64,000 nucleotides of DNA from Forficula auricularia (Eukaryota > Arthropoda > Insecta > Dermaptera > Forficulidae), in the NCBI GenBank assembly GCA_024734495.1, contig JALMQS010000128.1, positions 21,706,632-21,770,631 of the forward strand. Direction: 5' to 3'. Shown here in pieces: positions 42,289 to 53,779 of the stretch (position 1 is its first letter; each line of letters begins with the position of its first letter). Under the pieces are notes generated by a model. It saw only the letters and a program-made list of their open reading frames with translations. It ran no database searches and was not told the DNA's origin. Both the position numbers and the translations under genes were made by a program.

Positions 42289-43948
42289 CATTTCTGTGAG
42301 TTTCAATTTTAATCTACTTTTTTAAACTAACCATTAGATTAATTAATATTTCCATTTGTACTTTACCATACAGGGTATGGTCAAATATTGTAATTTATTT
42401 TTAATTATGCCCTCGGCTTATCACTATTTGACCTATTTTTAATTAAGAAACTTATAAGTGATTTTGATATTCCTATGCATATGGATTGAATTATTTTTCA
42501 ATATAATTTTATTAATATTAGTATATTGCTATCTTGTAATAATGAGATGTTGTTGCATTCAATTACTATTTTTTAAGCAAAACATTAGACATTAATAGTC
42601 TGATTTCTTAGTGTTAAGCTAAATTAACGTGTGGGACATATTCTGTCTGGGGGTTCTTCGGGTAAAGACTACAGAACCTATGTTTTCAACAGAAGTTTCA
42701 AATTGTGTATTGATTCAGGTTACATTTTAGGAACTGACGATTTTACCAAAAAGTAAATGAGGTCTCTTCCACAGCCCAAAAAGTACAATTATTTCGTTTA
42801 GTCCGTGGATATGTATGCATTTATTGGATTCCTTTTTTTTCGTGGACGATTTTTTCCATCCACAAATTGAAAACATACCATTAGGATAACAAAATGAAGC
42901 GCTGATTAGTTTCTGGTACATATCAGCCAATAAAGTTTATTACTTTATTCCAGTACGTTTTTAGTTTTTTCTAAATATATTGACAACGGCTTAACCATTT
43001 TCGATCAAATTTAATATTCTATTTACTTAAGTACTTGGAGGACCCCCAAAAAAAATTAATATAAAGTTTTTAGGAAAACTACATTTTAAAGCCCTTTACA
43101 ATAAAATAGTAATTTTTTAATTTTTTTTAAATTTATTTATTTGCTCCGTTTAATATAACTCCTTTAATCTTAAGTCAGAATGGATAGGCTTCTCTCTGTA
43201 AAATGCTTAATTTGAAAGGAAATATTAAAAGTAACTATAGCAACTGCGTTGTTATCGAATCGGTCATCTTTGCTGAAGATCTAGAGGAAGTGACTTAAAA
43301 TTAAAAACTTCGATTGATTCTCATCTAATACTTGAGAAATAATCATTCTAGATTGCATTTTTAACTCATACTTTTGAAGGTACTTAGAAATGGGGCACAA
43401 GTGATTGAGAATGATGTCATTGTATTTTTGTGTTGATTTGGTAATAGTTTTCTTGATTGTCCAGTGTGAGTAGCTTTCATCATTTACTTAATACTACTTG
43501 GAATAAATAATAATCAGATAATGAAATTTTAGCAATAACCGACAATTAAAATTAATTTTCATTTTAACCAGAGATTGTGTAAAATAAAATTGATTATATT
43601 AGTGTTGTAAATAGTGAGATTAAAGGATTCTGTAGCACGAGTGAGAATGATAAGCAGACACCTTGGAATTAATTAATTCAAGAAATTCAATGTAATGAAT
43701 ATATGATTATTCATAAGATTATATAGAAAGATTAAATTATTTTCCGCTCTAGGGGAAGATACAAATCTGGATATTGAATTGATTTCTAAGATAAAGAATG
43801 AATTAAACAAATTAAAACAAAGGACTTAAATATATAAATCTCTTCTAAACTTTATATCGAATTTTTTTTACCTTACCCATTTGACTCGAAACCTGCCGGG
43901 GGGCTGGAGTATTGAATTCGCTCAAAAATGTTCAATTTTATTTACCTA
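42289..43948. other. AT-rich sequence with one repeat-end fragment
   Basis: 42358-42400 (ACTTTACCATACAGGGTATG) is the first 45 bp of the 'TTACCATAC' repeat. Otherwise no gene or repeat seen. Confidence 0.4.
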
Positions 43949-45097
43949 CTAGCTGGAAGTCCGCCTTCGGCGGCCCTCTTGCTAGTCAGAGGGCACGACT
44001 CCTGGACCCCCAACCCACGGAGCCCACCCTCACACCCCACCCCCCGAAACTCACCCAGCACCCCCAACCTGCGAACCCGTGACACCCCCCCACACACACA
44101 CACCCGCACCCCGCGACCTCCACTCCCGCTTGGGGCAACCCCTCAACCCCGCCACACCCACTTCGTCTCTGGGCCCTCACCTCAACCCCTTCTCCACCCT
44201 GCTCCACCACCCCCGCACCCCACCCACCCTGGACCCCACCCCATGCCCTCCACCTCCACGCACCACAACCCTGCCTAGCCCCCTGGACCCCTACACCCAC
44301 TACGCCACCCGGACTCCACCCCGTACCACCCCCTTCACCCTACTCCTTCTTACTACCTCACACACATTTCACCCGCCGCGCCCTCATCCCCCCGGACCCC
44401 CCGCACCCCATACCCTAACCCACCTTCGCACCAGTACCATCACTCCACCCCCGCACCCAGCTTTTGCGTTTCTAGTCTTCTAGTGACCCACAGATTATGT
44501 ATATAAAATTTGGTTAAGTTGGCTCAAAGGGAAAGAATTTTGATTTTTTTTACCCCCCCCCCATTTTGGGTCGTTAGTTGTTGCATTTCTACCATTCTCG
44601 TGACCCACAGATTATGTATACAATATTTGGTTGAGTTTGGTCCTAGAGCAAGAATTTTCATATTTTGACCCCCCCTCCTTTTTGGGTGGTTTTTGGGGGA
44701 ATTTTTTAAACAAAAGTTGTCAGAAATCACATCCCCTACAACTTTCTTTATTATAAATTTTGCTGTAGGGTTAATAGTTTAGGAGTTATTTGATAATTTT
44801 CATTCGTGCGCCCCCAAACCCCCTTCTGGGGTCAAAATATCAAAACGTTATGTAGCTAAAAACGTAAGTTAGAAGACATCTGATGTTAATATGAAATTTC
44901 ATAATAATCCCTTCAGCCGTTTTTAGGTGAATCGTGAGCAACTTTTCGCGGAACCCACGGAAACAGACAGACACACAGACAGACAGGAATTTTGTTGAGG
45001 GTGTTTTCGTTCATAACTTTGCTTGAAACGTGTGCAACCGAAATTCGGCGTGATTTGGACCAATGTACAGACAAAACCTTAATTTTATATATATAGA
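43949..45097 (-). mobile_element. Non-autonomous Helitron, near-complete (about 1.15 kb)
   Basis: On the minus strand it begins TCTATATATATAAAATTAAG (45097) with A before it. It ends with a GCCGCCGAAGGCGG hairpin followed by ACTTCCAGCTAG (43949) and a host T. A 5' TC, a hairpin about 10 nt before 3' CTRR, insertion between A and T, and no inverted repeats are the defining Helitron features. The 5' part has the GTCTGTCTGTGTGTCTGTCT motif common near Helitron 5' ends. No RepHel protein. The C-rich array generates spurious proline-rich frames. Confidence 0.85.
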
Positions 45098-45124
45098 TAG
45101 ATATATAACGTGAAGGAAAATTAT

Positions 45125-45425
45125 TTTTAATCATCCACCTAAAGACAATTTTTTTTCTTTTAATGATACTGATAGAAGAAGTTGCACCAAAAAGGTTCAA
45201 CCTCTGAAGTCCACGGTGGACCCTTGTATCTTGGAAATAAGAAGAGATTTAGGGATTGGATCGGAGTAAGGTGTTCATGGATGACTGTCTTGAAAAAGAT
45301 TGAAGGATATAAGTTGCTGGGAAGACGGTCGGGGGAAGAGAGTTCCAGTCTCTAGATGTCATAGGGATAAACGAGTTGGCAAATGCGTTCGTTCTGCTAA
45401 TATCCAATTTAAGCGCCTAGAGATG
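45125..45425 (-). pseudogene. LINE RT 3' end, minus copy (distal piece)
   Basis: Reads KLDISRTNAFANSFIPMTSR then DWNSLPPTVFPATYILQSF, then frameshifted, with a 3' tail containing TTTTTGGTGCAACTTC and an A-run near 45150. It is the 3' end of the element whose upstream parts are at 45683-45750 and 46509-46960. Confidence 0.75.
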
Positions 45426-45443
45426 TTGAGTCCTAGAAAATCG

Positions 45444-45680
45444 CGAATACATATATCCCCATGACTTCAAGGAACTGGAACTCTCTCCCAGCCTCTATCT
45501 TTCCCAGCACCTATGATCTTCAAACCTTCAAAACCAGGGTGCATAGACACCTACGTCTACACCCTCTCACTTAATCAACTTTCCCTTCTCTTCGGTAATG
45601 CAAGGGTCTTTCGAGATCCATAGGGGCTACATCTTTACTGGTGCACCCCTTCTTGCATTCGATTGCATTAAAAAAAAAAT
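45444..45680 (+). pseudogene. LINE RT 3' end, plus-strand copy
   Basis: Reads ANTYIPMTSRNWNSLPASIF then PSTYDLQTFKTRVHRHLRLH with stop at 45573-45575, a UTR with GGTGCACCCCTTCTTGC and a 9-A tail. It is inserted into the minus-strand LINE in opposite orientation; only about 235 bp were integrated. Confidence 0.75.
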
Positions 45681-45751
45681 CGTGTGTTTCGCGCAAATGA
45701 AGCCTTTTGAGGGATTATTGATTTTATCTCTTCAGAACAAAAGTCATGGTA

Positions 45752-46508
45752 GTATCTATAAATAAGCTGACGTATTCTGATGTGGCCATCCACTTGACTT
45801 TACCATACAACCTGGCCTCTCACTTATATTTAATATTTAATAAAATTATTTATAATCATGTAATGGGGGGGGGGTTGTTTTTGTATTTTTAGATTACTGT
45901 GTGCCACTGATTATGTATACAAAATTTGTTTGAGTTTAGAACAAGAGCCTATATTTTCATTTTTTACCCTACACCCCCCCCTCCCCCACCAATTTTGGGC
46001 GGTTAGTTTTTGCATTTTCAGACTTCTGGGGTCTCACTGATTATGTATACAAAATTTGGTTGAGTTTGCTCAAATAGCCTAGATTTTTAGTTTTTAACCC
46101 CCCCTCCACCTCCCTTAATTTTGGGTCGATATAAACCAAAATCTAATCAGCTCTTAATCTAAATGAACCAAAACTACATGTAAAATTCGGTTTCGATATT
46201 CACACTAGTTTTTGAGCTAGCTCGTCCACAAAAATTTGGTAACGCACAGACTAACAACCAGACAACCAGACAGACAGACTAACTAACTAGCATACATTTT
46301 GACAAAACAATTATTATCTCGAAAAATATAATTTTTTCGATGTTCACTTATTAGAGCTTTTTTGCAGACCGAAATGCCATGGTTTCGCTCAATTGTTTTA
46401 ATCAAAATAATTTCAGCCGTTCTTGAGATATTTCGAAATAAAGAAGAAGAAAAACCCACTTTTTTCATGCACGATTACACTACTTGACCATACCCTGTAT
46501 GGTAAAGT
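45752..46508 (-). repeat. 'TTACCATAC' dispersed repeat, inverted full copy inside a LINE
   Basis: From AAATAAGCTGACGTATTCTG to CATACCCTGTATGGTAAAG. The LINE reading frame resumes on both sides (HRRSVSALYLF at the right, YYHDFCSEEIKSIIP at the left). This defines the insertion limits to within a few bases of 45750 and 46508. Confidence 0.85.
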
Positions 46509-46960
46509 AAAAAGATAAAGGGCGGAGACAGATCTACGATGGGTCAGAGAGTCGATAGTGTCAGTCAATGATGGATCTCCTATCAGTCTGATCGCCTTTG
46601 AATTGCACACAGGGTATTAAGAGAACGCTTGGAGGCTCCTCTCCACAAATCCAAGCAATATTCGAGACAGGGGCGAATTTGAGCCTTGGAAAAGATAAGA
46701 AGTTTAGTGAGGGTGAAAAAGCGTTTGGTCCGGAAAAGAAAGCTAAGCTTACATCCTGCAGCTTTTGCTACTGAGATAATATGGTCATTCCAAGAAAGGC
46801 CAGAACCTAAGGTGACACCCAACATTGATATTTTGTCACGAAATTCCAATGAGCTCGAATCAAAGAAAATGTCAGGAAGGTTCCTATCTTCGCGCCTAGA
46901 AATTAGGCACCATTGCGTTTTGCCAGCATTAAAGTTTACCAAGTTGTGGGATCATACAGC
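46509..46960 (-). pseudogene. LINE RT, minus copy (proximal piece)
   Basis: Minus-strand text GSHNLVNFNAGKTQWCLISR, ISMLGVTLGSGLSWNDHI, KAQIRPCLEYCLDLWRGASK, then a frameshift and KAIRLIGDPSLTDTIDSLTH. Close relative of the copy at 2278-3126. Starts downstream of the YADD motif, so 5'-truncated as well as interrupted. Confidence 0.8.
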
Positions 46961-47569
46961 ACTTTTTCACTTTTCTTCTTCTTCTTGTTGTGGTGAAACG
47001 TTCTGGTATCGTTAGATAACTCATGTTTTTCACAACGTTTCGGTTTAATAAAATAAACGTTCGAGCACTCTATCATACATCACTATTCTACTAGTAATTC
47101 TTAATTGGAGGGCCGCAAAAAATGTTTTAATATTTATATCTATTTAATCATTGAAAAATAATTAAAAACGTTATTTGCGTATATAATATAAATATTAATA
47201 ATCATTGTGCTCGTAAAAAGTGTCCGTGCGTGCCGTGAAAATATCTTAAATTTTTTAGGAGGCTGCTAGTTGTAAACATAGCCTCCGCAAGGGGGGGGTC
47301 CAAGTGCACCCGCAGGTCCTGGGCGTGACATTTTTTAAGGGGGTATGTTAAAAAAAAAATGATGCGTAGGGTGACCAACTTTTTCCACTTATTAAAAAAC
47401 ACATAGTTATTCCATAATAAGGGGATCGTTTCAGATTTTGGGCCCCGGGCCCGAAATTTCATGTGGGGGTCATGGTTCTAAAATGTTAACATAGAGAACC
47501 GCACTTTTTAAATTTTTATCATTAATAAGCCCATTTTGATTGACATTTTTTTGTCACTTCAGATTTTAT
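46961..47569. other. Spacer with unclassified G-rich repeat debris
   Basis: An inverted pair GTGAAACGTT/CAACGTTTC lies near 46990-47045. G-rich GCAAGGGGGGGTCCAAGTG lies at 47288. No gene; the 86-codon minus frame at 47202-47462 has no recognisable domain. Confidence 0.3.
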
Positions 47570-48030
47570 TTAAATTTGAAAGTTTATAATAGGAAAATCA
47601 GGACAAGTTTTTATGTGTGACTTTTTTATTTATCAGCCAACGTTTCTTCGACTTTGCCAACTTCTTCAGGGCTTCTACAATTATAAGAACTTTATTAATA
47701 TCAAGTTAAAAAGTACAATTACAACTCCAGAACAAACATGTAATAATAATAGTTTACCCACCAATAGTCATGCCACACATTCGTCTAAATTTTCTTGTTA
47801 TCTTCGTTACTATTGAAGTCCATCAGAATGACAAATTTCAAAAAATATTTTGCACATTCACATAAACAATTTTCTTTTTTCTTTTTATATTAACAATTAC
47901 ATTAGATATAAAACAGAAATAACATATATAGAATGAGGCGTTGGCTGATAAATAAAAAAGTCACACATAAAAACTTGTCCTTATTTTCCTATTATAAACT
48001 TTCAAATTAATACAAATTATGGACGGAAAT
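47570..48030. mobile_element. Foldback element, 'AAGTTTTTATGTGTGAC' family, copy 1
   Basis: Left arm TTTGAAAGTTTATAATAGGA ... AAGTTTTTATGTGTGACTTT ... TATCAGCCAACG and right arm inverted, ending ATTATGGACGGAAATGATAA. A minus-strand hammerhead-like core lies at 47639-47669 (CTGAAGA, weak helix II with G-U pairs, GAAACGTT, GGC/GCC closure). The right arm lacks the core. Another copy is at 59520-59770. Confidence 0.7.
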
Positions 48031-48069
48031 GATAATAATAATTATATTTAAAATAAACAAAAAAATTGC

Positions 48070-48320
48070 CTAAAGGAGACAATAAAAGAGTGTGTTTTCT
48101 GCTGGAAAAATAATTTTTTATTTATTTATAAAGAGATGGTTCATAATTTCTCCAGACCACATATACTTAAAGCTCACTTTCATATATTTATCAATTCCTG
48201 TTAATCAATTGTAATAGATTGCTGAAGAGGGTAAATTCCTTGAAACTATAGTCTCTTTATAAATAAATAAAAAAAATATTTTTCCAGCAGAAGACACCCT
48301 CGTTTATTGTCTCCCTTAAA
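48070..48320. mobile_element. Foldback element with CTGAAGA loop
   Basis: Arms AGGAGACAATAAAAGAGTGT ... TCTGCTGGAAAAATA and inverse TATTTTTCCAGCAGAAGACA ... TATTGTCTCCC. The loop carries CTGAAGAGGGTAAATTCCTT then GAAAC and TATAGTC, a looser version of the hammerhead-like boxes. TTCTGCTACTTTCGGCAAAA follows the right arm, a motif shared with the short hairpin family. Confidence 0.65.
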
Positions 48321-50281
48321 TTTTAAAATTCTGCTACTTTCGGCAAAAAGGAACTTTCAATTTAAAAAAATTTTACTTGTAAATCATAAATAAATTTATT
48401 TTAAAGCATAATAATAATTTTATTATTTTTTAAAATTATACTATGGGTTTTTATTCTTCTATTGTGACAAATAACACAACATTTACACTCATTAGTAAAT
48501 GCCTTGAAATCAAATAATTTATTTGTAAAACCTTAGTAGGTTAATTTTAATTCGATTAAATATGTTTCTTTCGAACTAACACCATTTTTTTGTGGGGGGG
48601 GGGGGATCCCCTGGGTAAATGAGTACATATCTGTCCTGAGCATTTTCTACTAGCCTAGAGTAGGTCTCTAAAACTGTAAAACATCGATCATCACTACCCT
48701 TGATATTTGATTAACTATAATTTTAATAAAAGAAATGTCTATATATATCTAGTTTTATCATTTTGACCCATCTATCTACCTGTCTAGATTTGCTTAATGC
48801 AAAAACCAGCCGCGTCTCGATAAAATATTTCCAAGTGCTTTCTTAATTTAGATTGGAAATTCATGATAATCATTTTTCTTCGTGGAATTCATTTAAAGCT
48901 TGAAAATCCAGGAGATAAAACAAAAGGTGGCTTGTATTCGATGGGTGTTATTGATCTTGATTTGAAGAGTTGGCCAATTGAATCGAATAGCTCTCCAACA
49001 TGAACAGCCATTTATTTGAAAAAAATACACATCGACCAATCGATTAATATTTCAGCAGAGACAGAGGGAAAAATAAATAAATATATTTCAAATTGCAACT
49101 GGACAACATGACCAAGGAGACAATATTGAACTATTTTCAATAGAACATTGATTTGATATCTCTGCAAAGCCATTATTTAACCTACAACTCTTGGGTGGGG
49201 AACCTATTCATTGTAGAAGGCAGCATTAAGTGGATTGTAGACTAATAAGGCCGCATTCAGGAAAATTCAATTAGGTGCTCTTCGTACTTTATTTTAAATG
49301 ATTTTGAAAAGGGGCCATCTCCATTTTTTTTTATTTTTTGTCCCTTCGTTTGTTCATTCATGTATTACCGTGTACATTTGAAAACGAGTCATTTTTAGCC
49401 ACCTAAAGCAGCTAAGCAAGGTTAGGATACTATCAAGAAACTATATAAATATATCCCTCAAGAAAATAAACGTTTCTGGGAGCAAATCGATAAATGCACA
49501 ACTGCTGATGAAAACCCTGAAGAATTTTAAATGTCTATTTGTAATTTTAACGTTTTTTACTATTTTACTTTGTTAAAATAAAGTTTCTTTAAACAAAAAT
49601 TGGATTCGCCTATAATAAAGATAAAGATTGTTAATTTTTAAAAAGGGTCATCTCCTCTAGAGAAAAAAATTCTGGACCGGCCCCCTCTGTTTAAAAAAAA
49701 ATTAAAAGGATTTTTTGTACAATAAACATAAAAAATACTACGCTATCGTAACTAAGAATGCATGGGCGATTAACAGTTTTTTGTTTCTCCTGAACAATTT
49801 GAAAAAATGGAGATGACCCCCCTTTTCAAAATCACCGATTCAATTAATACCCCAGAGGGCCTTACTATACTATTATATCCACTAGACATTTTTTCGTTAT
49901 TCGTGTCTAGAATTTTTTTCATTTTTTTATTTCTTCATGTCCTCATCTACAGATTTTTTTTAACATTTACAGATAAAGAACAATAAAACAACATAGCAAA
50001 TACACAGATGAAAAAAAATAAAATAAACATTGAGTACAAAAAACAAAAGATAACAAATTGAAGAACAAAACATAAAAATAAAATAAAAATATTACAACTG
50101 TAAGTAAACATCAAATAAATACCACAAATGACTCTATATAGCATTTAAAATGTTTTTGAGAATCATTACCATGAAGCTGAATTCTATGAAAAAACATGAC
50201 AAAAATGGAAAGTTTTCATACAAAAGTACCCCTAATCGTGTCGCAACAATGTTTCAATGCCAGAGAATTGTAGCTCAATTA
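48321..50281. other. AT-rich sequence, nothing recognised
   Basis: No convincing gene or repeat boundary in about 1.9 kb. Near 48596 a G-run and AGATCCCC-like debris recur from hAT-like ends. Confidence 0.35.
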
Positions 50282-50949
50282 ATTGAAAAGTTTTAATTTT
50301 GCATAGAGTAGCAGAGTTGTTGAATCATAAAGAGAAACAAAGAGGTTGTCCTCTGCTTGATGCAAATAATAATAGGTACATATTACATATCGTCGCTGAT
50401 CTTACAAAACCTCCTAAGTCCTAGATTCATTGTTTGCCCGAAAACAAGAAAAACCATTTTAAACAACAATACATAATAATGCAATTCAATATTTATTATT
50501 TGTCCGCGCTAAATTAAATTGGAATAGAATAATAAAGTTTCAATAGACATACGCCGTGAAAAGTTGGTCTGTATAAACGTATAATACGTATTTGAGCAAA
50601 AATCGGACTTACAAGGTTTTGTAAGATTAGCGACGATATATATATATATGAATGAGCCGTATATTTTGAAAGTGGCGTAAGTCCATTATTTGTTATTTTG
50701 AGATATCTGTATTTATATTTTTATAAATACATATATTTATAAATATTTTGATGTATTTATTTTGACGAATTCATGAGGATTTTGTTCTCCTTTGGCTATG
50801 ATATTATAAATATAAAAAGAAGATATCTATGTTTAACTAAATCTGTCATTAACTCATTTGTTTCAAAATTGGACTTAGGCCACTTTCAAAATAAACGACT
50901 TATTATATATTTGATATATATCTTTGTATGTTTATTGCATCAAGCATTG
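50282..50949 (+). mobile_element. Longer member of the short-hairpin family
   Basis: Starts ATTGAAAAGTTTTAATTTTG then AGAGTAGCAGAGTTGTTGAA, AAAGAGAAACAAAGAGGTTG and TGCTTGATGCAAATAA; GTTTATTGCATCAAGCA closes it at 50949. Two more inverted pairs sit inside: TATCGTCGCTGATCTTACAA (50388) / GTAAGATTAGCGACGATATA (50621), and AAAGTGGCGTAAGTCC (50670) / GGACTTAGGCCACTTTC (50873). The next repeat replaces its expected 3' end. Confidence 0.65.
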
Positions 50950-51160
50950 ATATTCACTCTAGCTTTTGAGCTAGCTCGTCCACAAAAATTTGGTAACGCA
51001 CAGACTAACAACCAGACTAACAGACATTTTGACAAAACAATTATTGTCTCGAAAAATATAATTTTTTCGACGTTCACTTATTAGGGGCTTTTTTATAGAC
51101 CGAAATGCCATGGATTCGATCAATTTTTTTAATCAAAATAGTTTCAACCCTGTATGGTAA
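50950..51160 (-). repeat. 'TTACCATAC' dispersed repeat, inverted partial copy
   Basis: From TTTTGAGCTAGCTCGTCCAC to CCTGTATGGTAAAGTAAAAA; only the left 200 bp of the family is present. Confidence 0.75.
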
Positions 51161-51590
51161 AGTAAAAAGTCAAATAGGGTGAAATCCGAGCCCTAAATAT
51201 AATTAGTGATTAAACATATGAAATATATTTAATTACGGTTAGTTTTCCATAAGAAACGGTTTGTCGTTGCCGTTACTCATCCCATGAGCCCTGTCCTTGG
51301 GGGGAGGTTCTGACACCCAAAACCCACACCCCTGTGGCTATGCCCCTGCCATTATGGGTACACCATACCCTGTATGGTCAAGTAAAAAGAATCAAATAAG
51401 GTGAAATCCGAGCCCTAAACATAATTCTTGATTAAACATATGATATATAGTATTTAATTACGGTTAGTTTGCCATAAGAAACGGTTTGTCGTTGCCGTTG
51501 CATCCCATGAGCCCTGCCCTTGGGGGAGGTTCTTATCCCCAAAACCCCCACCCCCGTGGCTATGCCCCTGCCATTATGGGTACACTAAAT
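51148..51590 (+). repeat. 221-bp tandem duplication
   Basis: Two units beginning CCCTGTATGGT(A/C)AAGTAAAA at 51148 and 51369, each with GAAATCCGAGCCCTAAA, GGTTTGTCGTTGCCGTT and GTGGCTATGCCCCTGCC. The unit shares sequence, inverted, with the hAT-type MITE at 4179-4413. Confidence 0.8.
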
Positions 51591-51604
51591 TGCCCATATA
51601 GAAA

Positions 51605-52010
51605 AAGTGAAATAGTGAGCAAACCCATTACTGCAAGCGAGGTGATAATTGCTCGTTGATTAGTGCCCAGATGGAATGATTAATTTGCATCACGCCTGTT
51701 TTGTGAATGCCAACGCTAACCCTCGCCGTTCGTGGTTTGCTGCTCGAATGCTCTCCGTATCTCTTCATCTCGAGGCGCCTGCAATCGGAATTCTCTTGGT
51801 CTGGTCTGGTCTTTGAGGTCTGTTTCTTTATCTCGCTGGTTTTTCTGGCCAGAGAGGCGCTCGTTGACCCGTGTCGATGTCGGCCATTGGCAACCAGGGC
51901 CTTGGGACAACAACACTTGTGCAATAACTACACAGTCCTAGACGAAAACCTGACGAACGTCTTAAGCGGATTTCGGAATAGAGGATTCATTGTGATCAAG
52001 TCAAAATAGC
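51605..52010. other. GC-balanced island of unknown nature
   Basis: About 400 bp with clearly higher GC than the surroundings and open frames in four registers (longest about 100 codons). None contains a domain I recognise, and there are no A/T homopolymers. It could be an old conserved element, an exon of an unrecognised transcript, or a foreign insertion. Confidence 0.4.
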
Positions 52011-52439
52011 TCTTTAGGCGAACTATTTCCCCAGCAGATAATAAAAATGATTAAAACAAAGGTTTCCGACAAGAAATGAAGGAATTAAAGAAAAATCAAA
52101 TTTCAACATTCAATTTTTGCAATTTTAATTAATCAATCATTTTATACTATACAATACATTCACATATAAGTAATCTACCTATGAATAAAAATATATTACA
52201 AAATGATATGTCGTTAAATCCATTATATATTATGTATTTATTAACTACAAGAAATAGAGCACATTCAAACCGTGAATCAATCATGATTTATTTATCCAAT
52301 TCAGTCACAATACAAACATAACACTACATTCCATCTCTAAATGGATTTTAAATATATGTTGCAGTAAAATCTCGTTTTTTAATAAGAACTAGTTAAATCG
52401 CGTTTCATTGAATACCTTTGTACCAACTAGAATTTACTG
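52011..52439. other. AT-rich spacer
   Basis: Nothing recognised. Confidence 0.3.
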
Positions 52440-52783
52440 ATATTGATTGAGTTTGGTCTAAAGATCATTTTGGGTGTTTATTTTCAAAATTTTTAAAGAA
52501 ATGTCAAAAATTACATCTTCATTAGAAGAAAAAGTTTTAAATTGACATTTTCGTCTAAAAAAATTTGAAAATAAACACCCAAAATGAGGCGCGAGGTTAA
52601 AAATTAAGATTCTAGACCTTTGGACCAAACTCAACCAAATTTTGTATACCATAATCAGTGGGACCCCAGAAGTATAAAAATGCAAAAACCAACCTCCCCT
52701 ACATGATTATAAATAATTTTAGGGGCCAGGTTGTATGGTAAAGTCAAGTGTAATGGCCACTATCAGAACACGTCAGCTTATTT
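52440..52783 (+). repeat. 'TTACCATAC' repeat, partial rearranged copy
   Basis: An inverted pair (TTTTGGGTGTTTATTTTCAA / TTGAAAATAAACACCCAAAA, 52469 and 52561) precedes the usual right half: TTTTGTATACCATAATCAGT, GGGGCCAGGTTGTATGGTAA, CGTCAGCTTATTT. Confidence 0.75.
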
Positions 52784-53107
52784 TGAGTGGTTAAAAAGAA
52801 TATTATATTGAATAAATTAAAATAATTTTTAAATTTTATTGAAAATAAATATTGTAAAATACTTGGTCAAAGACTCTCCGCGATGCACAATTTTTACAAT
52901 TTTACAATGATAATCTATTTTTAACTCATATATATTTTTACCAATTAGGATATTCAATACAAGGGAAATTTAATGAAAAAACACGTGCTTCTTTTCCAAT
53001 AATAAATATCGTGTGAAATATTTCTTCTTAAAGGGAAAAATTTAATTTATGTTATTTAATTTTGTATAGTTTTACAATACTTAAAAAAAATGAGAATGTA
53101 ACGATAC
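52784..53107. other. AT-rich spacer
   Basis: Nothing recognised. Confidence 0.3.
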
Positions 53108-53215
53108 TTGCCGAGACCAAACGAGACCAAACGAGACCAAACGAGACTAGCCCCGGACGAGACGAGACCGAGAGGATATTTTCTCAAATCTCGTCTCGTC
53201 TCGTCTCGTTCGAAG
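53108..53215. repeat. GAGAC minisatellite with inverted halves
   Basis: (GAGACCAAAC)x3-4 then GACGAGACGAGACC on the left; CTCGTCTCGTCTCGTCTCG on the right, inverted, separated by GAGAGGATATTTTCTCAAA. The (TCTCG)n face can pair with the (CGAGA)n face. Confidence 0.85.
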
Positions 53216-53695
53216 CCCTACTTATAACTTATAACAAATAGTGGAAAATAAATACTCCTTGGTTTACAAGCTATGCCATTTCTTGTTAATGTTTATATTA
53301 TATTTTTGTAATGTTTAAATTAAATTCCTGAACTTGATGAAACATTGCATTGTATAGCAAATATTAAGTGTGCGAAATTTCAAGATGTTCAACTCGGTAG
53401 AACTGAGTCAAAATTCGATTACAAGATTCTACCCAAGCACTCAGAGATATCACATTGTTTATAATAAAGAATAATTTTCCCTTCCCGATATAACTTTGCA
53501 CTTTAATTGAATCTTTATAAATCAATTAAAAAAATTACCTAATTTATAGATTATCTTGCTTTTAATACCTATACCATTAAGTTTTATATACCTACTTACT
53601 AACAATATAAAGATTTTATAAACATAGTTTATATCTCAAGACATAAAGTCTGTCATTCCGATTAAAAAAAATAGTATTTCTTAAGAGTAATTCTA

Positions 53696-53779
<84 letters not shown>

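Noticed and set aside
43928..44483. Proline- and glycine-rich open frames (116, 104 and 134 codons)
   Set aside because: They arise from the C-rich array inside the Helitron, are open on both strands, and show no domain or codon structure.
46985..47045. Another GAAACGTT copy as a hammerhead core
   Set aside because: GAAACGTT occurs in an inverted pair here but no CTGANGA box or helix II precedes it on either strand.
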